This document shows, in pieces, positions 10,873 through 21,804 of a stretch of DNA of 64,000 nt. Position 1 is the stretch's first letter; each line of letters opens with the position of its first letter. A program made the position numbers and the translations under genes. Location: assembly GCA_015143295.1 (NCBI GenBank), contig CM026567.1:15828416-15892415 (forward strand), read 5' to 3'. The stretch is from Tetracentron sinense. Taxonomy: Eukaryota > Streptophyta > Magnoliopsida > Trochodendrales > Trochodendraceae. The notes under the pieces are model-generated. The model saw only the letters and a list, made by a program, of their open reading frames with translations, was not told the DNA's origin and made no database searches.

Positions 10873-12593
10873 TGTATAGCCCCAGAACCGAGTTCTCTAG
10901 GCTATGAATAATGCTGTGAATAGTGCTGTGAATAGTACTTTTCAAGGCCTAAAGCCTTAATGTAATTGGGGTTTCATGTTTTAAAATGAAATGAGGTGTT
11001 ATGAATGAATTATATGTATGGAAATTGTTATGTGTGTTTGGTATGAAGGAACAAGAGTATCAAATACTCTCAGTGTCAAAAAGGGGAATGTCTTAATATA
11101 CCCTTAATTTTAGGGCCTATTTATACAATGAATAATTCAGAATTAAGATTTGTACATTAGACACAAGTTTGTTCCCCTTTGAATTTCGAGTCCAACGCAA
11201 GTTGAATAGCCTAAATCCGATAAGTCAGTCAAAAGTTATGGTCGAAACACCAAAGCGAGGGAAAAAAGGCACAGACAGAGAATCTAGTTGACAAGATTTG
11301 CCCAGAAACACTCAAACTGACCCAGAACAATGTAACCAACCTTGGGGGATATTTTCTAAGGGCTTTTAAGGGTTTTAGCAACCCTTGGCCTATAAATAAG
11401 AAGGAATTTCGTGGGTTAGGGTTTACCAAACCCTAAGAGAAGATAATTTTGGAGATTTTGAGAGGGAAGCTAGGATTCTTCAAAGTGTTCTTCACGGTGT
11501 TCTTGGATTCCTGTTTCCAACTAAAGAGAAGTTCAATTCAGCTTCTCAACCAATTCTAAAGCATTGGCCTTTGTAAGGTAGATACACTCTACTAAATCGC
11601 TTGGCTATGAATTGTAATGAATAGTAGGTTATGATTTATGTTCTTGATGGAAATTTGGTTGATAATCATGTTTTGCATGCTATGGGTTTTACCATGATGT
11701 TTAGAGGTTTCCTATGTTTATCGAATTTCTCACAATGATATATGAACTCAAATAATAGTTTTGGCTCAAAGTATTGTGTTGATTAAGGTATGGATTTTGC
11801 TAAAAAGGGGGGTTTTGGATCAACGAATGATTTTGCTCAAAACATGGTTTGTTCTCAAAGTATTGTTTTGCTCAAAGGGGTTCACTCGAAGTATTGTATT
11901 GTTTTGCTCAAAAGGGTTTTGCTCAATATATTTCTCAAAGTATGTTTTGGCTCAAAGTTCGATTCAGGGGTATTGAGGTACCTTGCTTGTAAAGTATTGT
12001 TTTTGCTCAAAGTTCGATTCAAGGGTATTGAGGTACCTTGCTTGTAAAGTATCGCTCAAAGTTATATGTTTTGTGAATTGCTCAAGGTATTGCTCAAAGT
12101 TATATGCCTTGTAAAGGTTTGCTTAAAGTATATGCCTTGTTCTGCTTTGCTTCTCGTGTTCTGCTCTGATGTATGCATATGCTATCTTTGATGTTTATAG
12201 TATAACTATTTAGTAGTTTGTATACGCTGAGTATTTCATGCTCAGCCGAACTGTTATCTTTGGAAGGTCCTGTTGACACCTATACTCAGGAGCCTTGGGT
12301 AGAGGAGACGTACGTTGAGGAGGTGCCCACTTTGGGTGAACTACAAGAACGGGGAGCACTTGATAGGTGGCCTTATCTTTGAGTGATGAGGAGTGTACGT
12401 AAACACATTTTGTAGGTGGGCATGTCTACTTATTACTTTAGTTACTTGTGTAAAGCTTGGAGTACAATGATATTATAAAGAAATTTTTAGCTTCCGCTTT
12501 TAGTATGTCTTGTATGTCATTATAGGATGGTTTGATAATGAAGTCACAAGCCAAAAGCATCCTAACTCGTAAGGGGTATTTTGGGTTGCGACA
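10873..12593 (+). repeat. 5' LTR of the nested LARD-like element (1721 bp)
   Basis: Starts TGTATAGCCCC and ends GCGACA. A TATA box (TATAAATAAG) lies at 11391-11400. It contains two copies of a 56-bp minisatellite (about 11949-12055) preceded by many short GCTCAAAGTATTGTTTT-like repeats. Confidence 0.8.
11760..12130 (+). repeat. GCTCAAAG-type internal repeats of LTR 1
   Basis: Irregular tandem phrases built on GCTCAAAGTATTGT, followed by two 56-bp units containing GATTCAAGGGTATTGAGGTA at about 11960 and 12016. The equivalent region of the partner LTR (13884-14440) has four such 56-bp units. Confidence 0.75.
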
Positions 12594-13002
12594 ATTTTGG
12601 CATTAGAGCCTAGGCTCTAGATTCCCTCGGGCTAGGCTTCCTTTGAGTTGAATTTAGAACTCAGATGGAGAGTCATATTCCAAGTACAGACTGATTTGTT
12701 AGTCTTAGTTGAACCGGTTGATGTTCCAACCGAACCTTGTGTCTTACCTTCGCTAGGGACTTTATGTGTGTATACTTACTAGAATGTGTATTAATACTTC
12801 GATGTGATATGTCGTCTGTGTATGTAACATGCTACCTATAGTTATTGTATGAAAATTTTGATGGATTGATACATCCTTTTGTCGTTTATAGTGTTGTTCA
12901 GTCGTCTGATCAATTGAGCAAGGTGAAGTGTGGGAACAATATCCCCACTTGAATTTGTATCGTCATAATTTCGATGATGAAATTTCAATAAGGGGGGGAG
13001 GA

Positions 13003-14904
13003 TGTAGAGCCCCGGAACCGAATTTATTAAGCTATGAATAGTGCTGTGAATAGTGTTTTTCAAGGTCTAAATCCTTAATGTAATTGGGGTTTCATGTTTT
13101 AAAATGAAATGTGGTGTCTTGAATGAATTAAAGTATGTATGGAAATTGTTTATGGGTGTTTGGGATGAAGGAACAAGAGTATCAAATACTCTGAAGTGTC
13201 AAAAAGGGGAATGTATTAACATACCCTCAACTTTAGGGCCTATTTAGACCATGAATAAGTCAGAATTAGGATTTGTACATTAGACACAAATTTTTTTCCC
13301 TTTGAATTTTGAGTCCAACACAAGTTGAATCGCCTAAATCCGATAAGCCAATCAAAAGTATGGTCGAAACACAAAAGCAAGGGAAAAACAGGCCCAGACA
13401 AAGAATCCAGTCGACGAGATTTGCCCAGAAACGCTCAAACCGACCTAGAACGGTGTAACCGACCTTGGGGGATATTTCTAAGGGTTTTTAAGGGTTTTAG
13501 AAACCCTTGGCCTATAAATAGGAGGGAATTTCGTGGGTTGGGGTTTACCAAACCCTAAGAGAAGATAATTTTGGGGATTTTGAAAGGGAAGCTAGAATTC
13601 TTCAAAGTGTTCTTCATGGTATTCTTGGGTGTTCTTGGATTCCTGTTTCTAACTAAAGAGAAGTTCAATTCAGTTTCTCAGCCAATTTTAAAGCATTAGA
13701 CCAATTGTAAGGTAGATACACTCTACTAAATTGTTTGGCTATGAATTGTTAATGAATAATAGGTTATGATTTATGTTCTTGATGGAAATTTGGTTGATAA
13801 TCATGTTTTTCATGCTATGGGCTTTACCATGATGTTTATGTTTATCGAATTACTCACAGTGATATATGAACTCAAAGAATAGTTTTGGCTCAAAGTATTG
13901 TGTTGATTAAGGTATGGATTTTGCTAAAAAGGGGAGTTTTGGCTCAACGAAGGATTTTGCTCAAAACATGGTTTGTTTTGTTCAAAGGGGTTCACTCGAA
14001 GTATTGTTTTGCTCAAAAGGGTTTTGCTCAAAGTATTTCTCGAAGTATGTTTTTGCTCAAAGAATGGTGTTGGGATTCAAGGGCTTTAAGGCCTTGCTTG
14101 TAAAGTATTGCTTTGATTTTCGGACTCAAGGCTGTTACCACCTTACTTGTAAAGTATTGTTTCTGTTCAAAGTTTGATTCAAGGGTATTGAGGTACCTTG
14201 CTTGTAAAGTAATGTTTTTGCTCAAAGTTCGATTCAAGGGTATTGAGGTACCTTGCTTGTAAAGTATTGTTTTTGCTCAAAGTTCGGTTCAAGAGTGCTC
14301 AAAGTTCGATTCAATGGTATTGAGGTACCTTGCTTGTAAAGTATTGATTTTGCTCAAAGTTCGATTCAAGGGTATTGAGGTACCTTGCTAGTAAAGTATC
14401 ATTCAAAGTTATATGTTTTGTGAATTGCTCAAAGTTATATGCCTTGTTCCGTTTTGCTCCGCTTGTTCTGCATTGATGTATGCATATGATATCTTTTATG
14501 TTTATAGTATAGCTATTTAGTAGTTTGTATACACTGAGTATTCCATGCTCAGCCGAACTGTTATCTTCGGCAGGTCCTGTTAACACCTACGCTCAGGAGC
14601 CTTGGGTTGAGGAGATGTACGTTGAGAAGGTACCCACTTTGGGTGAACTGCAGGAATGGAGGGCACTTGATAGGTGACCCTATCTTTGAGTGATGAGAGG
14701 GGAGTGTATGTACACACATTTTGTATGTGGGCATGTCCAGTTATTACTTTAGTTACTTGTGTAAAGCTTGGAATACAGTGATATTATAAAGAAATTTTTA
14801 GCTTCCACTTTTAGTATATCTTGTATGTCATTACAGGATGGTTTGGTAATGAAGTCACAAGCCAAAAGTATCTTAACTCCTAAGGGGTATTTTGGGTTGC
14901 GACA
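13003..14904 (+). repeat. 3' LTR of the nested LARD-like element (1902 bp)
   Basis: Starts TGTAGAGCCCC, ends TTGCGACA. The TATA box (TATAAATAGG) is at 13513-13522, with one GTCGAC site (13410-13415) about 100 bp upstream. It is longer than its partner mainly because the 56-bp minisatellite has four full copies instead of two (GAGGTACC at 14190, 14245, 14322 and 14377). Confidence 0.8.
14164..14400 (+). repeat. 56-bp minisatellite in LTR 2
   Basis: Four full units with the core GATTCAAGGGTATTGAGGTA, then CCTTGCTTGTAAAGTA, plus partial units. The spacing between successive GAGGTACC sites is 55-77 bp. Confidence 0.8.
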
Positions 14905-14994
14905 TAAGCCGTACGACTGGTGACGTCATCTAGTGTGTCTTCTTCCTTTGGTTGTTGCTTCTGGTTTTAACAAGCTTTTCCTTTCTTCGTTGTA

Positions 14995-15006
14995 GCTCTG
15001 ATACCA
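14995..15006 (-). other. Copia primer-binding site
   Basis: The minus strand reads TGGTATCAGAGC directly after the 5' LTR (15007-15190). This matches the 3' end of plant initiator tRNA-Met, the usual primer of plant Copia elements. Confidence 0.85.
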
Positions 15007-15190
15007 AGTTGGAGAATGAGTTTGGAGGTTTTAGAGTTTAGAGAAGAGAAAGAGAGAAAATACAGGAAGAAGAGAGATTAGGGTAAATTGCTTAGTTAAG
15101 CATAGAGAACCCCACTAGCATCTTATATAAAGACAAAACATTATATATATGCCCTTCACAAATATACACCCGATATTACAAATATCAACA
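15007..15190 (-). repeat. 5' LTR of the minus-strand Copia element
   Basis: 184 bp. On the minus strand it begins TGTTGATATTTGTAATATCG and is followed by the target-site duplicate CTTGT (15191-15195). It pairs with 7153-7336. Confidence 0.85.
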
Positions 15191-15279
15191 CTTGTAATGT
15201 CGGTTTTTCTCTCTGATATCAGACCTAATACCTTTTAGAGAAGACATGGGATCACCTCTAGTGTTAACTGGGTTCAAAC

Positions 15280-15717
15280 TATAGAGACCCAAAACTTGAT
15301 TGTCTTGAAACTTATGCACCTTGAATGAAATCTGGGTATTTATGTTCAAAAGATGTATGTGATGTCAAATTATGTCTAACTATGTGTATTTAATGTTATT
15401 GAGTGCTTAACAATGCTTAACTTTGGTTAAACGTATTGCATGGTCAATGGGTAAGCTTAGAATCAAGGAAAAATGACCAAAATGTGGAAATAAAGAACCC
15501 ACCGGTTGACCGCTCCCAAAACCGGTCGATCAACGCAATCAAATATTTGTATGGGAGACCGAAGATGTGGGCAGAGAGTGCAGCAATGACCGGTCGACCG
15601 CGACCATTACTGGTTGACCGCAAGGCCACCGGTCGACCACCCCTAATACCGGTCGATCGCCCGTGGCTAAATCTGACCAGAACTTCCTAATTTGAATATG
15701 ATTCCGAGATTTAGTGA
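15280..15717 (+). repeat. 5' LTR of the Tekay-like element, first part
   Basis: Matches the start of the 3' LTR (26250-26640) up to GATTTAGTGA, where the LINE begins. The expected terminal TG has become TA. Confidence 0.85.
15500..15660 (+). promoter_or_regulatory. Six ACCGGTCGACCG-type palindromes in the LTR upstream region
   Basis: Copies lie at 15500-15513, 15521-15534, 15589-15600, 15608-15621, 15627-15640 and 15647-15660. The best, ACCGGTCGACCG, is a near-perfect palindrome around GTCGAC. In the 3' LTR the related array (26470-26583) lies 80-190 bp upstream of the TATA box (26661). Here the LINE insertion has moved the TATA box to 21821, so this array is separated from its promoter. Confidence 0.6.
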
Positions 15718-15843
15718 ACTCGATAAATCTGAGATACTATCTACTAAGGCAGGGGGTTGATCTCTGGAGGTGCATGTTAACAATCTTTTAGAAAAAAGGT
15801 GTAAGTTAGAAGGCTGTTCGTGAATCAGACCTAGGGTTTCCCC

Positions 15844-17438
15844 ATGGCCGTCATCCTCTTGGGCGGAAACTCCTCTTCTAGACCTCCTGATCACCAGGTA
15901 AACGTGACTGGTTCATCTCCTAAATCCTTTGCTGAAGTCGTAGCAGCCAAAACAGTTCAAGCACCCGAATCTATTCCCATATCCAAGCCATTATCAGATT
16001 ATCAAGGAGAGCCGGCAACATTTCTTTCTCAGGATGAATCTGCAATGCTTGCGTCTCCCCTTAAGTTTTCTTTGATTGCAAAATGCTCCTATGGGAGACC
16101 CCCTTTTGCTACCATTAGGGATTTCTTTAAAAAAAAATTTCATACCAAGCACAATTACTCCATAGGAGTTCTGGATGCTCGGCATCCCCTCATCAGATTC
16201 AATGAAGAAGAAGATTACCTTTCGGTTTATTTAAAGGAGTATTGTTATATCAATGGGCTATTGCTCCGTTTCATCAAGTGTACCCTTTCTTTTGTTCTGG
16301 TAGTGAACCTACGATTGTTCCAGTTTGGATAACTCTTCCTAACCTCCCTCTCCATTTGTTCCAAGAACAGATATTAAGGTCTATAGGGGCGGCAGTGGGG
16401 CAAGTATTATGTGTGGACGAGCCAACTAAACTTTTAACAAGACCAAGCAAAGCTCGAATGTGTGTTGATCTGGATATCACAAAGAATAATCCATCATGGA
16501 TCTGGTTGGGTCTTGGCGATACAAGAAGATGGAAAAAACTTATCTATGAGAAAACATTCTCATACTGTTCGTATTGCTGTAAACAAGGGCACGTTAAAGA
16601 GGATTGCAGATTAGTGTTAAAGGAGAAATCCACAAAGGAAGATCCTAAAACCAATACTGACACAAGCAAAGATTCTATTCCCATTCCCTCAATTAAAATT
16701 TCTAACCAAGGAGGAGGGAATAAAACATGGGTTAGGAAGGATTGACAGCATCCATTATTAGAAGAAGAAGATCGTGATTCTATGGCAGTGACAGCAAAAA
16801 ATATGGAGCAAGAAAGATCGGACAGTCCAGCAATTAACAATGATCTTCCTATAGATTGTCCTCAGTTCGATGCTAATGAGAAAGTATGCAAACCCAATGT
16901 AGGAACAGCTTTGTTAAGTCAAGAATCTCCCACAAAAATTTATACAGCAGCAGCAGTTAATAATCAGAGTCCAGAAATCTGCTACAGTAGCGCAGATGAG
17001 CAGGAACATCTCTTTACTCCTATACCTCTTATTGAGTCTTCTACCATTGATGAAGGATCAGGTCAGGGTTCTATGTTTATAAGTTCTTCTAAAATTCTTG
17101 TTCCTTCAGTTACTAATCTGGCATATCTTGCGAATAGAGTTCAGCGCTCTATTCCAAATTCAAGAAATATAGATAGGGATATCTTGTGGCTTTCATCTCA
17201 ATCTACAGAATTCCATGCTGAAATTGAGAAAGATGCTTTCCAAAAAAAAGACAACTTCATTGATGATTCCAAAGAGTTTCTTGCTCATCTTGATAAGTTC
17301 AAGATTTTCAAAGACAAGCTTATTGAAGGGAAAACAACTCAGAAAAAGAAAAGTGTCCCTCCTTCCGACAGAATTACAAGATCTAGAGCTCTTGCTCTGC
17401 AATTGACTGAAGAAACCCCTAAAATTTCCAATGATTAG
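15844..17438 (+). pseudogene. LINE ORF1 (nucleic-acid-binding protein), broken
   Basis: The first part (15844-16332) has the N-terminal domain found in plant L1 ORF1 proteins (KFSLIAKCSYGRPP, LIRFNEEEDY). A frameshift near 16240-16330 moves the reading to 16242-16745 (VWITLPNLPLHLF), which carries a CCHC zinc knuckle, CSYCCKQGHVKEDC. TGA at 16743-16745 interrupts the frame, which then continues to 17438. ORF1 proteins coat LINE RNA in the ribonucleoprotein particle. The ORF1 stop overlaps the ORF2 start by 8 bases (ATGATTAG at 17431-17438), a normal LINE arrangement. Confidence 0.82.
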
Positions 17439-20400
17439 TTTCTTATCTTGGAATATTAGAAGGGTGGGTAATTTAGCTTCCAAGGCCAGATTGAAAAAGT
17501 TAGCAGAGTTGCACAACATATCGGTGATTGCTATTATGGAACCGAAGCAACCTTCTCAAAATCTCCAATCATTTAGTAAAATGTTAAATATGTCTGGGTA
17601 TCTTGCACACCCTAAAATCTGGATTCTTTGGAAAGATTGGTTGAATATCACTCTCTATGCTTCTATTAATCAAGCCATTATTGTTGATATTATCTCTCAA
17701 GGCTTAGCTCCTCTCAAATGCGGTTTTGTGTATGCTAAATGCTTACGTGAAGAAAGAATGATTTTGTGGAATGATTTATCGTTGCTGCTTTCGGATTTTA
17801 ATGGTCCTATGTTCCTTGCTGGGGACTTTAATGCCATCTCCAACTCAGCTGAAAAATTGGGTGGTAGGGATCCAAATTTCAATTCAATGGAAGACTTTAA
17901 TTCTTTCGTAAATGATATGGGTCTTATTGATGCGGGTTACTATAGAAATAAATACACTTGGTGCAATAATCAAAAGGGTCTCCATAGAATTTATGCAAGA
18001 TTGGATAGGGTTCTCTACAATGCAGATTGGAGTAATAAATTCCCTTCTTCTTAGGTTTCTCATTTATCTCTGCTAAATTCAGATCATGCTCCTCTTCTTT
18101 TGAAGTTCCATGGTGGTCTTGCCCGTCGCCCTTCTTCTTTTAAATTTCAGCAAATGTGGACAACTCATTCAGATTTTAAAAGGTTAGTAGAGGATTCTTG
18201 GTCTACTCCTATTTATGCTCCACCTATTATTGGTTTTTTTCTGAAATTTAAGAGACTTAAAACCTCTCTTAAGACTTGGAACAGGGATACTTTTGGATAT
18301 CTTCATATTAGAATGCATGATTTGGAGAATAAAATATGTGAAGCTGAAATTATATTACAAGACTCCTGGAGTATTCGACAAGAAGAATCTCTTTCCGCTT
18401 TGAAAGACGAGCTTCAACAGGTTCTTATTCAAGAAGAAATTTTTTGGAAACAAAAATCCAAAATTCAATGGCTCAAGGAAGGGGACAATAATACTAAGTT
18501 CTTTCATTCGGTGGCCAACCAAAGAAGAAGAAACAACAGTATTTTCAAAGTTAAAATGCTTTGGGTGTTTGGTTAGATAATCAGGAAGACATTGCCAATG
18601 AAGCCGTAAATTTTTTCCAAGACCTTCTAACTTCCTCTCGGAATGTAGTTGATCATAGCATTATTGATCATATTCCTTAGTTGGTTTCAGAGAATGATAA
18701 CCATTTTCTTTCTGCTATTCCTTTGAGAGAGGAGGTTAAAAAGGTGGTTTTAAGTCTTGCAGAAGATAGTGCCCCTGGTCTAGATGGTTTCAGTGGTCAC
18801 TTCTACAGATCTTACTGGGATATTATTCAGAACGACTTGTTTTTGGCAGTTGTATCCTTTTTTCACAACCCTTTCATTCCCAAGCTGGTTAATGCTACAG
18901 CTATCGCTCTGATTGCCAAACGTGATGATCCCTCTACATTTGCAGACTACCGCCCTATCAGTTTATGCAATTTCTTTTATAAGATTTTTTCTAGAATTTT
19001 GGCAGATCAGCTTGCAACTCTCCTCCCTAAAATCATATATGAGAAACAAAGTGGTTTTATCAAATGGAGAAATATCACAGATAATATCACCATCGCCCAA
19101 GAAATGGTAAATAGCATTGACAGGAAATCTTTTGGAGGGAATCTTATTATTAAGCTTGACATGGTCAAGGCTTACGATCGTATGGAATGGAACTTCCTGT
19201 TTTCTGTTCTCAAGAAATTTGGTTTTAGTGACTATTTTATCAGTCTTATTCAAGGATGCCTTTTGGAACAAAGTTTCTCGATTATCATCAATGGGGCTCT
19301 TCATGGTTTCTTTACTAGCTCCAGGGGTTTGAGACAAGGTGACCCTCTATTCCAGGTCTTTTTATTCTGGCTGAAGAAGCTCTAAGCAGGGGTCTAAAAG
19401 ATATTTCCTCTTTGCAGAGGGATAATTACAATATTGGAAGAAATGGTTTTGCGGTGTCTCATCTTCTATTTGCAGATGATACACTTATTTTTTGTAATGG
19501 GAGCTCTAGAAGTATAAAAAAAATCCTTGATTTTCTCTCCAAATATGAAGCTTCTTCGGGGCAGATGATCAATAAAGAGAAAAGCTCAATATATTGCTCT
19601 GATAAGATTTCTTCAGCTCGAAAAAGGTCCATTTCAAGATTAAATGGATTCCATTTTAAACAGTTTCCAATCATGTACTCGGAGTCCTTCTGATCAAAGG
19701 CCGGCAAAAAATCTTTCATTTCCTTCCTCTTATTGAGAAAATTCAAAGGCGTGTTTCTGGATGGTCAGGTAAGCTCCTTTCTGCTGGGGGGTCGCTTAAT
19801 TTTGATTAAACATGTTTTATCTTCCATCCCAGTCCATGTTTTTGCTGGTATTAGTGTTCCTACGGGCATTGCCAGTATGATTGATAAGATTATGGCCCGG
19901 TTCTTTGGGAGTAACTCGGACGAAAATAAGCATCGTCATTGGGTTAATTGGAACAAATGTGCTCTTCCTTATAAAGAGGGTGGTCTGGGTATTCGTAAAA
20001 TGAAGGATTTTGCTCTTGCTTTCCGAGTGAAACAGATTTGGAAAATGTATTCTTTGAATTGTCTTTGGGCTCGGTTCTTCAAAGCAAAGTATTGCATTAA
20101 TCATGTTTGGAATGCTTACCCTAGTAGGGGATCTTCGAAGCTGTGGGCTGATATGTGTGGGGTCTTCCAATTTATGCTTAATTATTCTTTTGTCCTTATT
20201 GGAAATGGAACTAAAGTTGATTTTTGGTTTGATCGTTGGCAGTTAGATCAGCCTCTCATTTCTTTAGCTTTGGATAATCCTCAGACTTGCACTGTTTTGG
20301 CTAATATTCTTTATTTAGATGGAGAGTGGGATTTTTCTCAGGTTAATAACTTATTGCTGCCTACGATTTTTGAGGATATTAGAGCTGGGGGCTATTCCAT

Positions 20401-21538
20401 CTCAAATGAAGATGACAAATTTATTTGGAAGTTATCTCCTTCTGGAGAATTTTCAGTCCACTCGGCTTGGGATAAATTGAGGGAGGCCAGTAGTGATCTT
20501 ATCTGGACTAACTCAGTTTGGAATTCGGCCATCCCTACCAAAATCAGTGTTTTTTTGTTGGAAAATTATGCATAAAGCTCTTCCTACTGATTCAGAATTT
20601 CAAAATTTGAGTATTCCTATGGCTAGTAAATGCTCATGCTGCAACTCTCCTAGCATTGAAAGTTCCAACCACCTTCTTCTTAGAAGTGATATTGCTCTTT
20701 TTCTTTGGAGAGAGTTTTCTGCCCATTGCCATATTCCGTATTATACTCAAGATAACATCCAATGTTATATGTATAGATGGTTCAGAGCGACGAATCACAG
20801 ACATAATGATCTCTTTATTCTTTTGCCTGCTTTGATACTTTGGGAGTTATGGACTGAAAAGATCAAGAGGAAGTTTGACTCTTTCGGCATCCTAGAGTTT
20901 TGATTGGCAATATTCATCGCAAGATTTGGGATATTGAATCTTATAGTGTGAATAACCGGTTAGATATAAAAGGTCTTTTTCACTCTAGATCTTCCTTGCC
21001 TGGTCGGAATAGGAGCATCTTTGTTAAATGGCTTTGTCCGCCCCGAGGTAAATTCAAGCTTAATATTGATGGTGCATCTAAAGGCAACTCAGGGGTTTAT
21101 AGAGGTGGCGGCATTATTCGAAACCAGCATGGTGATTTTTTAGCTTGTTTCTATTCCCACTATGATAATTGCAGTAACTACATTGCAGAATCTCGCGCTC
21201 TTCTTGATGGGTTGATGCTTTGTAAGAACCTTCATATCCAAAATGTTTTTCTTGAATCAGACTCCAAAATCCTGGTTGATATGTGGAACGGGTCAGCTTC
21301 CATGGCATGGAAATCTTGGTACTGGGATAAAAAGATTAAGAAGCTTCTTCACGATGATGTCACTTTCAATCATATTTACAGAGAAGCTAATGTAGTTGCT
21401 GATGGCTTGGCCAACATAGGGTGTGATAGATTGGATTCAATGGTCTATCATTCTTTCATCTCTATCCCTAGGTCAATTAAATCCCTTATCCATATGGATA
21501 AATTGGGAATAGGGAACATTCGATTAGTCAGGATTTAA
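17431..21538 (+). pseudogene. LINE ORF2: endonuclease, reverse transcriptase and RNase H, broken
   Basis: Endonuclease motifs are at 17431-18110 (FLSWNIRRVG, FLAGDFNAIS, ARLDRVLYN, NSDHAPLLL). RT motifs follow at 18681-19693 (DYRPISLCN, IKLDMVKAYDRMEW, RGLRQGDPL, LLFADDTLIF). A zinc-binding domain is at about 20520-20680 (PTKISVFF, CSCC), and a C-terminal RNase H at 21050-21420 (NIDGASKGNSG, AESRALLDGL, ESDSK, REANVVADGLA). Endonuclease cuts target DNA and RT copies the RNA there. The frame is broken by TAG at 18052-18054, frameshifts near 18560 and 19360, TAG at 18678-18680 and a frameshift near 20560, so it is inactive. Several breaks are shared with the inverted copy. Confidence 0.88.
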
Positions 21539-21763
21539 AGTTTGTTTCTTTATTGTATTAGGGGTACGGTTTTATGTCCCCCCCTCTTTTTCTTCTTTTT
21601 GTTTTTTATTTAGTGTCATTGAGTTGTTAGGGGTAAGGTTTTATGTCCCCCCCGCCTTTGTCTATAGGGGTAAGGTTTTATGTCCCCCCCATTTATTTCT
21701 TTTTATTACTAAACAGGTAGGGGTCTGCTAAACCCCCCTCTCCCTCTGAGAGGATTTTATTGA

Positions 21764-21798
<35 letters not shown>

Positions 21799-21804
<6 letters not shown>

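Larger units (their letters stand above)
10873..14904 (+). mobile_element. Non-autonomous LTR retrotransposon (LARD-like) nested in Copia
   Basis: Two long direct repeats (10873-12593 and 13003-14904) begin TGTA(T/G)AGCCCC and end TTGGGTTGCGACA. They flank an interior of only 409 bp. The interior starts with a primer-binding-site relative (TGGCATTAGAGCC, 12598-12610; two mismatches to the tRNA-Met type) and ends with a purine tract (AAGGGGGGGAGGA, 12990-13002). No gag or pol is present, so it must have used another element's enzymes. Flanks TAGGT (10868-10872) and TAAGC (14905-14909) may be a decayed target-site duplicate, differing by two transitions. Confidence 0.8.
7153..15190 (-). mobile_element. 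Ty1/Copia retrotransposon, minus strand, with a nested LTR element
   Basis: Two 184-bp LTRs (7153-7336 and 15007-15190) flank a minus-strand Copia pol. Perfect 5-bp target-site duplicates CTTGT lie at 7148-7152 and 15191-15195. On the minus strand the LTR starts TGTTGATAT. The primer-binding site is at 15006-14995 (TGGTATCAGAGC, initiator tRNA-Met type) and the polypurine tract is at about 7337-7349 (CTTGAGGGAGAG). A second element (10873-14904) is inserted about 90 bp after the primer-binding site. Without it the interior is only about 3.6 kb, so part of gag is probably deleted. Confidence 0.88.
15718..21798 (+). mobile_element. L1-type LINE inserted in the Tekay-like 5' LTR
   Basis: About 6.1 kb, nearly full length. 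It holds ORF1 (15844-17438, DUF4283-like domain and zinc knuckle), ORF2 (17431-21538, endonuclease, RT, zinc-binding domain, RNase H), a 3' region with repeated GGGTAAGGTTTTATGTCCCC phrases (about 21560-21690), and a (TA)n tail (21768-21798) instead of poly(A). It interrupts the LTR between GATTTAGTGA (ends 15717) and CTAATTAAACC (about 21806). No clear target-site duplicate is visible. A second copy in the same LTR position lies at 60208-64000 on the minus strand. Confidence 0.88.

Noticed and set aside
13325..13558. 77-codon ORF in the LARD-like LTR
   Set aside because: Lies in LTR sequence around the TATA box and is not preserved in the partner LTR.
11761..14177. Ser/Lys-rich ORFs in both LARD LTRs
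   Set aside because: Produced by GCTCAAAG tandem repeats in a chance open frame; the copies differ by frameshifts.
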